Notes under the pieces: generated by a model
Told to the model about the DNA's origin: nothing
What the model saw: only the letters and a program-made list of their open reading frames with translations
Database searches by the model: none
Source: Hyphomicrobiales bacterium
Lineage (GTDB): Bacteria; Pseudomonadota; Alphaproteobacteria; Rhizobiales; Rhizobiaceae
Direction of reading: 5' to 3'
Assembly (NCBI GenBank): GCA_900470195.1
Contig: UEIJ01000023.1
Coordinates: 372,001-436,000, forward strand
Length of the DNA stretch: 64,000 nt
Part shown: in pieces, positions 10,437-17,999 of the stretch
How the letters are laid out: each line of letters starts with the position of its first letter
Position numbering within the stretch: position 1 is the first letter of the stretch
Position numbers and translations under genes: made by a program

Positions 10437-10673
10437 ATGAATTCGCCAGCACGCGTCAAGGAAAGAGCAGAAGAACAATCTTCAAGCATGACCACGGATC
10501 AGCAGACCGTTATCCGTATGCTCGCCAACGATCTGCATCGCCTCAACTACACCGTCATGAAGGCGGTCGAGGCAGGCGTCTCGGTGGAACTGGTCCGCTC
10601 GGCCCGGCATCATGGCGGCGACGGCAACTGGGGAGACTTGCTCATCCCCGTCATCGTCACCCACGAAAAATGA
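10437..10673 (+). CDS. small conserved hypothetical protein downstream of aceA
   Basis: A 78-residue soluble protein; I do not recognise a named family. The start ATG has a strong CAGGAGGAA site. The sequence is charged at the N-terminus, then a helical stretch (TVIRMLANDLHRLNYTVMKA) and a conserved-looking tail (SARHHGGDGNWGDLLIPVIV). Only 31 bases separate it from aceA and a terminator follows at 10823, so it is probably the second gene of the aceA transcript. A role linked to isocitrate lyase is possible, but nothing in the protein itself shows it. Confidence 0.7.
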   Translation: MNSPARVKERAEEQSSSMTTDQQTVIRMLANDLHRLNYTVMKAVEAGVSVELVRSARHHGGDGNWGDLLIPVIVTHEK

Positions 10674-11067
10674 GGGCGGTCCTGACAACCGCCGTCGCCG
10701 CCATGTTCACCCACATTGCTTTTGGCAGCGACAGAATGTCCAAACGCGCAATTGTCGGCAAAATTCGATGAAACGGACTTGAAATACCACTCGCTTTATG
10801 GTCGGATTTCCTCAACTGACCTCCCCGGCTGGCCCTGCCAGTCGGGGTTTTTTTGTCCGGACGCGAGCTTCTCTGGGCAATCACGCCTCTCTTCGCCTTA
10901 ACTGCGATTCTTGACAGAAAATTCATTCAATCCTGACAAAGCCGCGCTTTGTGCATTGACGCAGGCACCTCCATCATGATCCTGCCCTATGGCCCCGGAA
11001 GGACCGCATTCTTTCCGGGGGCATCTGTAAGCGGCCCCTGCGGGGGCAAGAAACACGAGACGCATCC
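10674..11067 (+). other. 394-base intergenic region with terminator and GC-rich leader hairpins
   Basis: No gene is supported here. It holds the aceA-operon terminator (10823-10854), a TTGACA at 10911-10916 that may be a -35 element, and two short GC-rich hairpins in the leader of the next gene: GCCCCGGAA (10992-11000) with TTCCGGGG (11013-11020), and GCCCC (11034-11038) with GGGGC (11043-11047). Confidence 0.5.
10823..10854 (+). terminator. intrinsic terminator of the aceA transcript
   Basis: Stem CCCCGGCTGGC (10823-10833) with GCCAGTCGGGG (10837-10847), one mismatch, three-base loop, followed by seven T. A textbook rho-independent terminator on the plus strand. Confidence 0.9.
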
Positions 11068-11484
11068 ATGTCAATTCAATCTCTCATCGACAGTATCGCG
11101 GCGCAAATCAACATCGATCCGCAACTTGCCGAGAAACTCGCCGGTTCGGTGTTTTCCGTGCTGCAGCACAGCGCGCCGGAAATCGGCAACAAGATTTTCG
11201 CGCTCCTGCCCGATGCGCAGCAACTCGCCAGCGCCCATGACGTGCTTGCCAACAGCGCCGGCGGCATCATGGGTGCACTGTCGGGCCTGATGGATAATGT
11301 TGCGGGCGAAAAGATGAGCGCGCTTCTGAAGGCCGCCGCCACGCTTCGCTCCAGCGGCCTTTCCAGCGACCAGATTACCGAGGCAGGCGGACAGGTCATC
11401 AATTATGTGCGCGATCATGACCCGCAACTGATCGACCAGCTGGTGGCAAATGTACCTGCTCTCAAGGGCCATTTCGGCCTCTGA
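11068..11484 (+). CDS. conserved hypothetical helical protein (DUF2780/DUF2267-like character)
   Basis: A 138-residue, mostly helical, soluble protein without signal peptide or membrane segment. It has short-repeat-like character: LIDSIAAQINIDPQLAEKLA near the start, a Gly/Ala hinge (NSAGGIMGALSGLMD) in the middle and LIDQLVANVPALKGHFGL at the end. The pattern resembles small DUF2780- or DUF2267-type proteins, but I cannot assign it firmly. Its leader holds two GC-rich hairpins. It lies alone between the aceA and putrescine-catabolic transcripts, so context gives no function. The ribosome-binding site before the ATG is weak (GAGACG). Confidence 0.6.
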   Translation: MSIQSLIDSIAAQINIDPQLAEKLAGSVFSVLQHSAPEIGNKIFALLPDAQQLASAHDVLANSAGGIMGALSGLMDNVAGEKMSALLKAAATLRSSGLSSDQITEAGGQVINYVRDHDPQLIDQLVANVPALKGHFGL

Positions 11485-11606
11485 TCCGCGGCTTTTCTTT
11501 TGTGTGCGCTTTCTGCGATGGCGCACACAAAAGCTTGGCCAACCCATTTGTCATTAAGGCCGGTCACGGCTATCATGCCGATATCGAAATCATTTTCTGG
11601 TGATGG

Positions 11607-13037
11607 ATGTCTGCTGATACGACGGAAAAGAAGGCTACGCGCGCGCCGCGTCGCCGTACGCCTGCCTATGTCAAATCTCTTCGCGGTGTGAAGAACTGGA
11701 AGCAGGCGACCGAATGGCTCGCCTGGCGCGACATCGAAGACATCGAATGCATTACCCCCGATCAGGCGGGGGTTGCCCGCGGCAAGATGATGCCGTCGAA
11801 GAAATTCACCTCCAATACCTCGCTGGCATTGCCCTCCGCCGTCTTCATGACGACGATTTCCGGCGATTACCCGGAAGACGGCTACGGCTTCCACTATCCG
11901 GAAGATGACGGCGACCTCAAGCTGATGCCGGATCTTTCGACCCTTTCGGCTGTGCCATGGGAGTCCGACCCGACGGCGCAGGTCATCTGCGATCTGGTCT
12001 ATCAGGATGGGCGCGCGGTGGAATTCACCCCGCGCAACGTTCTGCGCAATGTGGTTGCCGCCTATAACAAGCGCGGATTGAAGCCCGTCGTGGCGCCGGA
12101 AATCGAGTTCTATCTGGTTCGCAAGAACCCCGATCCCGACTATCCGCTGACGCCGCCCGTCGGCCGTTCGGGCCGCGCCATTGGCGGTGGTCAGGGATAT
12201 TCGATCGCGGGCGTCAACGAATTCGACGAACTGATCGACGACATCTATCATTTCTCCGAAGGCCAGGGGCTGGAGATCGACACGCTGATCCACGAGGAAG
12301 GCGCCGGTCAGCTTGAAATCAACCTGCGCCACGGCGACCCGGTGGAACTTGCCGATCAGGTGTTCATGTTCAAGCGCACGATCCGCGAGGCGGCGCTGAA
12401 ACACGACATGTACGCCACCTTCATGGCCAAGCCCATCCAGGGCCAGCCCGGATCGGCAATGCATATCCACCAGTCCATCGTGGACAAGAAGTCCGGGCGC
12501 AACATCTTCACCAATGAGGATGGCAGCGAAAGCGAGGCTTTCCGCAATTTTATCGGCGGCATGCAGCGCCATGTGCCGAATGCGCTCGTCATGTTCGCGC
12601 CCTACGTGAATTCCTACCGCCGCCTCACGCCGGATGCATCCGCGCCGGTCAATGTCAAATGGGGCTATGACAACCGCACCACCGCTTTCCGCGTGCCGCG
12701 CTCCGACCCCAGCGGGCGCCGCGTGGAAAATCGCATCCCCTCCTCCGATGCAAACCCTTACCTTGCGCTGGCGGCTTCGCTTGCCTGCGGCCTGGTCGGT
12801 CTTGTGAACAAGATCGAACCGGAACAGCCCGCAACCACGAGCGTCAACACCAAAGAGGTCGAACTGCCCCGCGGCCTGATCGACGCTGTGGAACTGTTTG
12901 AGGACGACGCGGAACTGCGCAATCTGTTCGGCAGTTCCTTCGTGACCACCTATGCCGCCATCAAGCGCGCCGAGTTTGAAACCTTCATGGAAGTCATCAG
13001 CCCGTGGGAGCGGGAGTTTCTGCTTCTCAATGTTTAA
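11607..13037 (+). CDS. glutamine synthetase family protein, PuuA-like (gamma-glutamylputrescine synthetase)
   Basis: A 476-residue GS-type ligase. APEIEFYLV (about 172-180), GAGQLEINLRHGDPVELADQ (about 232-251) and a late NPYLALAASL segment are the glutamine-synthetase ATP/glutamate-binding fold in the PuuA-like branch. The N-terminus has a basic tail (KKATRAPRRRTPAYVK). Such enzymes ligate glutamate to putrescine or other amines. The potFGHI importer upstream and a PuuB-like oxidase just downstream support gamma-glutamylated putrescine catabolism. Another amine is possible. Its TAA stop is shared with the first unit of the AGGGAGTA tandem repeat. Confidence 0.85.
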   Translation: MSADTTEKKATRAPRRRTPAYVKSLRGVKNWKQATEWLAWRDIEDIECITPDQAGVARGKMMPSKKFTSNTSLALPSAVFMTTISGDYPEDGYGFHYPEDDGDLKLMPDLSTLSAVPWESDPTAQVICDLVYQDGRAVEFTPRNVLRNVVAAYNKRGLKPVVAPEIEFYLVRKNPDPDYPLTPPVGRSGRAIGGGQGYSIAGVNEFDELIDDIYHFSEGQGLEIDTLIHEEGAGQLEINLRHGDPVELADQVFMFKRTIREAALKHDMYATFMAKPIQGQPGSAMHIHQSIVDKKSGRNIFTNEDGSESEAFRNFIGGMQRHVPNALVMFAPYVNSYRRLTPDASAPVNVKWGYDNRTTAFRVPRSDPSGRRVENRIPSSDANPYLALAASLACGLVGLVNKIEPEQPATTSVNTKEVELPRGLIDAVELFEDDAELRNLFGSSFVTTYAAIKRAEFETFMEVISPWEREFLLLNV

Positions 13038-13092
13038 GGGAGTAAGGGAGTAAGGGAGTAAGGGAGTAAGGGAGTAAGGGAGTAAGGGAGTA
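13037..13092 (+). repeat. octameric tandem repeat (AGGGAGTA)x7
   Basis: Seven perfect head-to-tail copies of AGGGAGTA, directly after (and overlapping by one base) the stop codon of the PuuA-like gene, followed by a degenerate AGCAGATA. Short octamers of this kind are slippage-prone VNTR loci and are used for Brucella strain typing. Copy number is expected to vary between isolates. Confidence 0.97.
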
Positions 13093-13108
13093 AGCAGATA
13101 AGCGGGGC

Positions 13109-13477
13109 GTGGCTGTGGCAATCAATTCTTATCGCGATATACTTGTGTGGCAGCAAGCAATGGAGCTTGTGACGGTCATATACAAATCGACTGACACCTG
13201 GCCGAAAGAAGAGATTCACGGCCTTATCGGCCAGATTCGGCGCGCTGCCGTTTCTGTGCCCGCCAATATTGCGGAAGGTTACGGACGCGACACGCGCGGT
13301 GCCTACCAGCAGTTTCTGCGTATTGCTCAAGGCTCCCTGAAAGAAGTCGAAACTCACTTGCTCATTGCTGAAAGGTTGGGTTTCATCAGAAGCGAGAAAA
13401 TGGAACCCATAATGGCCAAGAGTGAAAGTGTCGGAAAACTGTTACGGCTTCTGATCCGCAAGCTATCGGAAACCTGA
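13109..13477 (+). CDS. four-helix-bundle protein (23S rRNA intervening-sequence protein family)
   Basis: A 122-residue protein beginning with YRDILVWQQAMELVTVIYK, then IRRAAVSVPANIAEGYGR (about residues 44-61), the diagnostic core of the 23S IVS-encoded four-helix-bundle family related to the Avd accessory proteins of diversity-generating retroelements. Family members form small pentameric bundles of unclear role. Start is GTG at 13109 (an in-frame GTG lies at 13115). The gene is bracketed by AGGGAGTA repeats: seven direct units on the left and three inverted units on the right, starting two bases after its stop. It separates two genes that would otherwise be adjacent, so it looks like an inserted cassette. 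Confidence 0.88.
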   Translation: MAVAINSYRDILVWQQAMELVTVIYKSTDTWPKEEIHGLIGQIRRAAVSVPANIAEGYGRDTRGAYQQFLRIAQGSLKEVETHLLIAERLGFIRSEKMEPIMAKSESVGKLLRLLIRKLSET

Positions 13478-13479
13478 CC

Positions 13480-13503
13480 TACTCCCTTACTCCCCTACTC
13501 CCT
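13480..13503 (-). repeat. inverted copies of the AGGGAGTA octamer (3 units)
   Basis: TACTCCCT, TACTCCCC, TACTCCCT: three units of the left-hand octamer in the opposite orientation, the middle one with a single change. Together with 13037-13092 they bracket the four-helix-bundle gene like terminal inverted repeats and could form a long stem in RNA. Confidence 0.92.
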
Positions 13504-13519
13504 TAAAACGGAATCGCCA

Positions 13520-14806
13520 ATGCCCTACCAGTCCCCAATCTCGCCCGGCTATTCCTGGTACGAGGCGACCGTTCCGGACCGCCCGCAATATCCCGAAATG
13601 GATGGCTCGCGGCAGGCTGATGTCGTCGTCATCGGCGGCGGCTATACGGGGCTTTCAGCGGCCTATCATCTGGCTCGGCAAGGCGTGGACGTCACGCTGA
13701 TCGACGGAGCGCGGTTCGGGGATGGGGCGTCGGGGCGCAATGGCGGCCAGTTCGGCACCGGCCAGCGCACATGGGCAGAAGACCTCGAAGCCGAATATGG
13801 CTTCGAGCGCGCCAAGGCGCTGTTCGACGTAGCGGAGGAAGCCAAGGCCCATCTCCTCGCTTTTGCGGACGAACACAGGATCGACATGGAATATGTGTCC
13901 GGCCAGATTTCGGTCGTGCACAAGCCACGCTATCTGAAGTCGTATGAGCGCCATGTCGAGCAGATGGCCAGCCGCTTCAACTATCCGCATCTGCGTCTGC
14001 TCGACCGTGGGGAAACGGCGAGCCTGCTTGGTTCGGAACGCTATTTTGGCGGGGTCTATGATGCTGGCACCGGCCATATCCATCCGCTGAAACTGCTTGT
14101 CGGAACCGCAAAAGCGGCGCAAGCGGCAGGCGCAAAGCTGTTTGAAGACACCCGAGCCACCAAGATCAGCACAGCGAGCGGGCGGGTCGAGGTCGAAACC
14201 AATCGCGGAACGATCGTCGCGAAAAACGCCTTCATCGCCGTTAATGCTTATGGCGGATTACTGGAGCCGGTAAGCGCATCGCATGTCATGCCGATCCGCT
14301 CCTTCATCGGCGCGACAGTGCCGCTAGGCGATGACAGCCCGGTCATTCCGGGCGGTGAATCCATCGACGATTCCCGCTTCGTGGTGCGCTATTTCCGCCG
14401 CTTGAAGGACGGGAGACTGCTGTTCGGCGGGCGCGAAGCCTATACCGCCGACAATCCGCGCGACATCAGCACCCATATCCGCCGCCAGATCGCCGAGATT
14501 TATCCGGCGCTGGACAAGGTCGAGATCACCCATGCATGGGGCGGTTCGGTCGGCATAACCATGCCGCGCCAGCCTTTCGTGCGCGAGGTGATGCCGGGCG
14601 TCATTTCTGCGGGCGGCTATTCCGGCCATGGCGTCATTTTGGCCAATTATATGGGCAAGCTCTATGCGGAAACCGTTGCAGGCAATCGCGACAGGCTGAA
14701 ACTGTTTGAAGAGCTGCGCATTCCCGCCTTCCCCGGCGGTCGCACCTTCCGCTCGCCGCTCCTGTTCCTTGCCTTGTCATGGTATGCCTTGATGGACAGG
14801 ATATAG
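13520..14806 (+). CDS. FAD-dependent oxidoreductase, PuuB-like (gamma-glutamylputrescine oxidase)
   Basis: A 428-residue DAO-fold flavoprotein. VVVIGGGYTGLSAAYHLA at about 35-52 is the dinucleotide-binding motif, with VDVTLID closing the Rossmann beta strand. GASGRNGGQFGTGQ follows, as in PuuB and related gamma-glutamylputrescine oxidases. It would oxidise the product of the PuuA-like ligase to an aldehyde, releasing ammonia and hydrogen peroxide. The substrate is inferred from context. Its translation signal lies immediately after the right-hand inverted octamers, so repeat changes could affect its expression. Length is normal for the family. Confidence 0.86.
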   Translation: MPYQSPISPGYSWYEATVPDRPQYPEMDGSRQADVVVIGGGYTGLSAAYHLARQGVDVTLIDGARFGDGASGRNGGQFGTGQRTWAEDLEAEYGFERAKALFDVAEEAKAHLLAFADEHRIDMEYVSGQISVVHKPRYLKSYERHVEQMASRFNYPHLRLLDRGETASLLGSERYFGGVYDAGTGHIHPLKLLVGTAKAAQAAGAKLFEDTRATKISTASGRVEVETNRGTIVAKNAFIAVNAYGGLLEPVSASHVMPIRSFIGATVPLGDDSPVIPGGESIDDSRFVVRYFRRLKDGRLLFGGREAYTADNPRDISTHIRRQIAEIYPALDKVEITHAWGGSVGITMPRQPFVREVMPGVISAGGYSGHGVILANYMGKLYAETVAGNRDRLKLFEELRIPAFPGGRTFRSPLLFLALSWYALMDRI

Positions 14807-14823
14807 GCCGGCCCGCTCTCAGG

Positions 14824-14853
14824 AAAAAGGCGAGGTGCAGTCGGCACCCCGCC
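14824..14853 (-). terminator. intrinsic terminator of the Hint-domain gene
   Basis: Stem GGCGAGGTGC (14829-14838) with GCACCCCGCC (14844-14853), one mismatch, followed on the minus strand by five U (14828-14824). It lies in the gap between convergent genes and serves the minus-strand gene. Confidence 0.75.
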
Positions 14854-14882
14854 ATGCTTACCATCGTCCGGTGCTTCATCTT

Positions 14883-15710
14883 CTACGCCACGCTTGCACC
14901 TGCCTTCGCGGCCAGACGCTGATAGGTTTCCTCTACCACGTCCCGCACAGGAAGAAGGCCGCTCATGCACAATAGCGCATGTATGTGCTGGCGGGCACCT
15001 TCGTAGCCCATCAGCGGCGCACAGGGCTGCATGATGATATTGGCTTCATCCGGATATAATTCCTGATACTCGGCAAAATTGGTGAAGCTCCTGTAGCTGT
15101 CGCCGCGCATCAGGTAGGTCTCCACGGCAGCCCCTTCCGCCAGCACGGCGTCATGGCTGTCGAGAACGATGTTGTAATAGTCGATTGGCTTGTCCATCGA
15201 TACGCGCGCAATGCTCTGGCCGTTGACCAGATCCTTTACGCGGATCAGCACGCCATCGATCAGTAGCGCGTGGTTGGGCGAAAGATAAAGGTCGCGCTGC
15301 GGTGTTTTCCCGTCGATGGCATGGCGCCCGACGCGGATCGGCATCACGCTTTCATTCCATTGCGTGCCGCCCTTTCTGTGGCTCTGCCAGCCGACCCATT
15401 TGACCGGGCGCGCCTCTCCCCGGACCGTGGTCACGAGATCACCGACCGACAATGTCTCCACCGCCACCGGGCCGCCGGGCGTTTCGATCAGCGTTCCTTT
15501 CAGCAGGCAGTTGGCGCCGGAGCCGCCTCCTCCGCCCCCGCCATGGCCGCCATGCCACCATTTCGTGCCCAGCGCCTGTGACGGCCGCGATGATACCGTT
15601 GCAGCAAACACGCCCAGCGCCGCAACCTTTGCGGCAGTGGACGCTGCAAGCCCCAGAAAATGCCGTCGTGCGCGGTTGCGAGGCGTATGACCATTTCCGT
15701 CTGAAGACAT
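14883..15710 (-). CDS. Tat-exported Hint-domain protein
   Basis: A 275-residue protein. Residues 15-16 are the twin arginines of RRHFLGLAAS, followed by a hydrophobic segment, i.e. a Tat signal. A His/Gly-rich linker (HGGHGGGGGGGSG) leads to a Hint_2-type domain beginning CLLKGTLIETPGGPVAVETL and continuing with DLVTTVRG and LYLSPNHALLIDG. Hint domains derive from hedgehog/intein autoprocessing modules; stand-alone alphaproteobacterial versions are common and of unknown role. The start at 15710 is supported by GGAGGGATTT directly upstream. No intein-type C-terminal extein junction is visible, so self-splicing is unlikely, while N-terminal cysteine chemistry remains possible. Confidence 0.85.
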   Translation of the reverse strand: MSSDGNGHTPRNRARRHFLGLAASTAAKVAALGVFAATVSSRPSQALGTKWWHGGHGGGGGGGSGANCLLKGTLIETPGGPVAVETLSVGDLVTTVRGEARPVKWVGWQSHRKGGTQWNESVMPIRVGRHAIDGKTPQRDLYLSPNHALLIDGVLIRVKDLVNGQSIARVSMDKPIDYYNIVLDSHDAVLAEGAAVETYLMRGDSYRSFTNFAEYQELYPDEANIIMQPCAPLMGYEGARQHIHALLCMSGLLPVRDVVEETYQRLAAKAGASVA

Positions 15711-16137
15711 AAATCCCTCCGCTTTTCGCTCATTGCCGCATCTGCCCGGCCGGTCCCTGTGCCCGGCGTGGATTTTGCAGGCGCGATGCGCAGCTTCAAA
15801 ACTGGAAGCGCCGTTTTCCGTAGCCGGACAGCGGTGCTCCGATGGTTCTGCCCCAAGACTGAGAAACCATATTAGCCGAACAAAACTGCGAGAAGATTCG
15901 GGCAATGGGGAAAGGAGCCACCCCGAATAGGCGTCGACCCTACCTCCAAAGGCGAACCGCTACGTCCTTTGCACATCTTCCAGTAGGGCCAGACAGCGCA
16001 GCCGGCAAAATTGTGAAACTGCCCGCGCTCGGAAAGCAGAGCCGACCGTGCCGCTGCCAGAAGCAGCTCCGCACGGGCAGGCTTGCGCGACTGTTAAAAA
16101 TAGTATACCCCCCTATTATATTACGGAGACCGGCATC
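15711..16137. other. 427-base divergent intergenic region
   Basis: This region lies between the Hint gene (minus) and dmeF (plus). The only clear signals are the purine-rich ribosome-binding site of the Hint gene at its left edge and the C6-centred metal-repressor operator at its right edge (16100-16121). No protein-coding gene is supported in the middle. Confidence 0.5.
16100..16121 (+). promoter_or_regulatory. CsoR/RcnR-type operator of dmeF-dmeR
   Basis: A run of six C (16108-16113) is flanked by AT-rich inverted arms (ATAGTATA on the left, TATTATAT on the right). This is the A/T-C6-A/T layout bound by RcnR/FrmR-like repressors. It sits 16 bases before the dmeF ATG, where a bound repressor would block transcription. 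Confidence 0.82.
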
Positions 16138-17094
16138 ATGCATGACGAAATTCATTCGGAACACCACGCGCAACGCTTCACCTCCCGGCATGACCACGTT
16201 TTTCTGGGCGACAGTCACCAGCGCAACGAGCGGCGGACATGGATGGTTATCGCCATTACCGCCACGATGATGGTGATCGAAATTGTCGCTGGAAACATCT
16301 ACGGTTCCATGGCGCTGGTTGCGGACGGATGGCACATGTCCACCCATGCGGCGGCTATGCTGATCGCCGGCTTCGCCTATCTTTATGCACGCAGACATGC
16401 CAACAATCCGCGCTTCACCTTCGGCACGGGCAAGCTCGGCCACCTTGCCGCTTTCGCCAGCGCCATCGTTCTCGCAATGATCGCGCTTCTGATCGGCTGG
16501 GAGAGTTTCCGGCGCCTCAGCGCGCCTGTTAACATCGACTTTCGTGAGGCCATCTTCATCGCCTGCATCGGACTGGCGGTCAATCTCGTCTGCGCCTGGC
16601 TTTTGAAAGACGATCACGCGCATCACCATCACGGACATGACCATGGGCATAAGCACGCCCATCACGGACATGACCAGAACCTGCGCGCGGCCTATATTCA
16701 CGTGCTGGCCGATGCGCTGACATCGGTGCTTGCCATCGTGGCGCTGCTGCTCGGCAGTCTTTACGGCTGGCTCTGGCTGGACCCGGCTATGGGGATTGTC
16801 GGCGCGCTGGTGATCGTAAACTGGTCGTGGAGCCTCATCCGCGAGGCAGGCGCAACGCTTCTCGATTACATTCCCGAAGATGAAGACTTGCCCGAGGAAA
16901 TAGGCGCAATCATCGCGAAGGAAGGCGCGGAAATCGCCGACCTGCATGTCTGGCAGATCGGCCCGGGCCATCACAGCGCAATCGTGTCCATCGTTGCCGC
17001 CAATCCGCGCGCACCCTCCTATTATCGCGAAAAGCTTGCAGCCATCCATGATTTGTCGCATGTGACTGTGGAGGTGGAAGCGCGTCCCGCCTGA
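16138..17094 (+). CDS. dmeF: cation diffusion facilitator, DmeF-type Co(II)/Ni(II) efflux protein
   Basis: A 318-residue CDF transporter with six membrane segments. The N-terminus is His-rich (MHDEIHSEHHAQRF, then HDHVFLGDSHQ), and a long histidine loop (HAHHHHGHDHGHKHAHHGHD) lies between the fourth and fifth segments. The HxxxD/DxxxD metal sites are visible as ADGWHMSTH and HVLADALTS. It exports divalent metal using the proton gradient; cobalt and nickel are the usual DmeF substrates. The adjacent gene encodes an RcnR-type sensor. Start 16138 is supported by ACGGAGAC; upstream in-frame starts would include the operator. Confidence 0.9.
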   Translation: MHDEIHSEHHAQRFTSRHDHVFLGDSHQRNERRTWMVIAITATMMVIEIVAGNIYGSMALVADGWHMSTHAAAMLIAGFAYLYARRHANNPRFTFGTGKLGHLAAFASAIVLAMIALLIGWESFRRLSAPVNIDFREAIFIACIGLAVNLVCAWLLKDDHAHHHHGHDHGHKHAHHGHDQNLRAAYIHVLADALTSVLAIVALLLGSLYGWLWLDPAMGIVGALVIVNWSWSLIREAGATLLDYIPEDEDLPEEIGAIIAKEGAEIADLHVWQIGPGHHSAIVSIVAANPRAPSYYREKLAAIHDLSHVTVEVEARPA

Positions 17095-17117
17095 CCGTCC
17101 AGATTTCAGGAGCATTC

Positions 17118-17393
17118 ATGACTCACACCATTCGCGAGAAGCAGAAGCTGATCAACCGCGTGCGCCGCATTCGCGGACAGCTCGAGGGTGTGGAGCGAAT
17201 GCTGGAGGACGAGAAGGGCTGCGCCGAGGTCATGCAGGTGATTGCCGGGGTTCGCGGCGCGGTCAATGGCCTGATGGCGGAAGTGATCGAGGACCATATC
17301 CTGATGCATGTGGCCGACGGCGACCTGCCCCAGAAGGAACGGGACGAAGGCGCCGGGGAACTGGTCGATGTGGTCCGCGCCTACTTGAAATAA
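17118..17393 (+). CDS. dmeR: metal-sensing transcriptional repressor, RcnR/DmeR type
   Basis: A 91-residue all-helical DUF156 repressor. The metal-binding fingerprint matches that of E. coli RcnR by position: His3, Cys35, His60, His64. That H-C-H-H set is typical of nickel/cobalt sensors, unlike the copper-type (C-H-C) or formaldehyde-type (no His60/64 pair). It would sit on the C6 operator before dmeF and release DNA on binding Co(II) or Ni(II). It lies 23 bases downstream of dmeF, so the pair is one operon under its own control. In the rhizobial dmeRF operons I recall, the regulator comes first; here the order is reversed. Confidence 0.92.
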   Translation: MTHTIREKQKLINRVRRIRGQLEGVERMLEDEKGCAEVMQVIAGVRGAVNGLMAEVIEDHILMHVADGDLPQKERDEGAGELVDVVRAYLK

Positions 17394-17559
17394 CGTTCGA
17401 AACCTGACTTCACATCCAAATAAACGGGCGCCCCTCACGAGGACGTCGCGGCATTACGCCTGATCTAGGGCAAATTCACCTATTGCGTGCATTTGGAAAG
17501 GCACTAACCTTTCAATCGCGGCATGGTGAGTCCATGCCGGGGCTTGGAGGGAAATACCA

Positions 17560-17937
17560 ATGAAAAAAATGATTGTTGTGGCCGCAGCCATGGCCGCGAT
17601 GGTAACGCCTACGCTGTCGGCCGATCTTGGCGTATCGTTCCAGTGGGGACCAACGAAGAAGTGCTTCGATTCAAAGTCGCCACCGTTCAACATTACCGGC
17701 GTGCCAAAAGAAACGAAGACACTGACTTTCCGTATGGTGGATCGCAATGCGATGGATTTTCAGCACGGTGGTGGCAAAGTCGCCTATAATGGCCAGGCCG
17801 CCATTCCCTATGGTGCATTTCGCTACAAGGGGCCATGCCCTCCTGGCGGTTCACACAACTACTCGTGGACAGTAAAGGCGCTCGATGCCAAAGGCAAAAC
17901 ACTTGCCGAAGGCAAAGCTGCGAAGATGTTCCCGTAG
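17560..17937 (+). CDS. periplasmic YbhB/PEBP-like protein
   Basis: A 125-residue secreted protein. The first 21 residues (MKKMIVVAAAMAAMVTPTLS then A) are a Sec signal peptide. The mature part contains FNITGVPKETKTLTFRMVDR and AFRYKGPCPPGGSHNYSWTV, matching the phosphatidylethanolamine-binding/YbhB-YbcL fold, including the GPCPP-G-H ligand-site motif. It is shorter than usual YbhB (about 150-160 residues). The role of such bacterial proteins is unknown beyond ligand binding. The start has a good GGAGGG site. It appears monocistronic, with no obvious functional link to its neighbours. Confidence 0.8.
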   Translation: MKKMIVVAAAMAAMVTPTLSADLGVSFQWGPTKKCFDSKSPPFNITGVPKETKTLTFRMVDRNAMDFQHGGGKVAYNGQAAIPYGAFRYKGPCPPGGSHNYSWTVKALDAKGKTLAEGKAAKMFP

Positions 17938-17964
17938 GACTTCACTGTGCGCTCAGGGAAGCTG

Positions 17965-17993
17965 TTGACATCCGTCGGAAGCGGGAATAGCTA
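17965..17993 (+). promoter_or_regulatory. sigma-70-type promoter of the tyrosine leader and prephenate dehydrogenase gene
   Basis: Perfect TTGACA (17965-17970), 17-base spacer, then TAGCTA (17988-17993) as -10. Predicted transcription start is about 17999-18001, which coincides with the ATG of the leader peptide. Confidence 0.65.
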
Positions 17994-17999
17994 GGCAAC

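Noticed and set aside
13034-13357. Minus-strand frame translating the octamers as PYSLTPLLPYSLTP repeats
   Set aside because: The peptide repeat is a consequence of the DNA octamer; no ribosome-binding site and antisense to the four-helix-bundle gene.
13037-13503. Octamer array considered as a CRISPR or a DGR template
   Set aside because: Units are contiguous 8-mers without spacers, and no reverse transcriptase, template repeat or Cas gene is nearby. The Avd-like relationship of the gene alone does not make a diversity-generating retroelement.
14883-15710. Hint-domain protein considered as a polymorphic toxin or a true intein
   Set aside because: No toxin domain C-terminal to the Hint fold, no immunity gene next to it, and no host protein interrupted by it.
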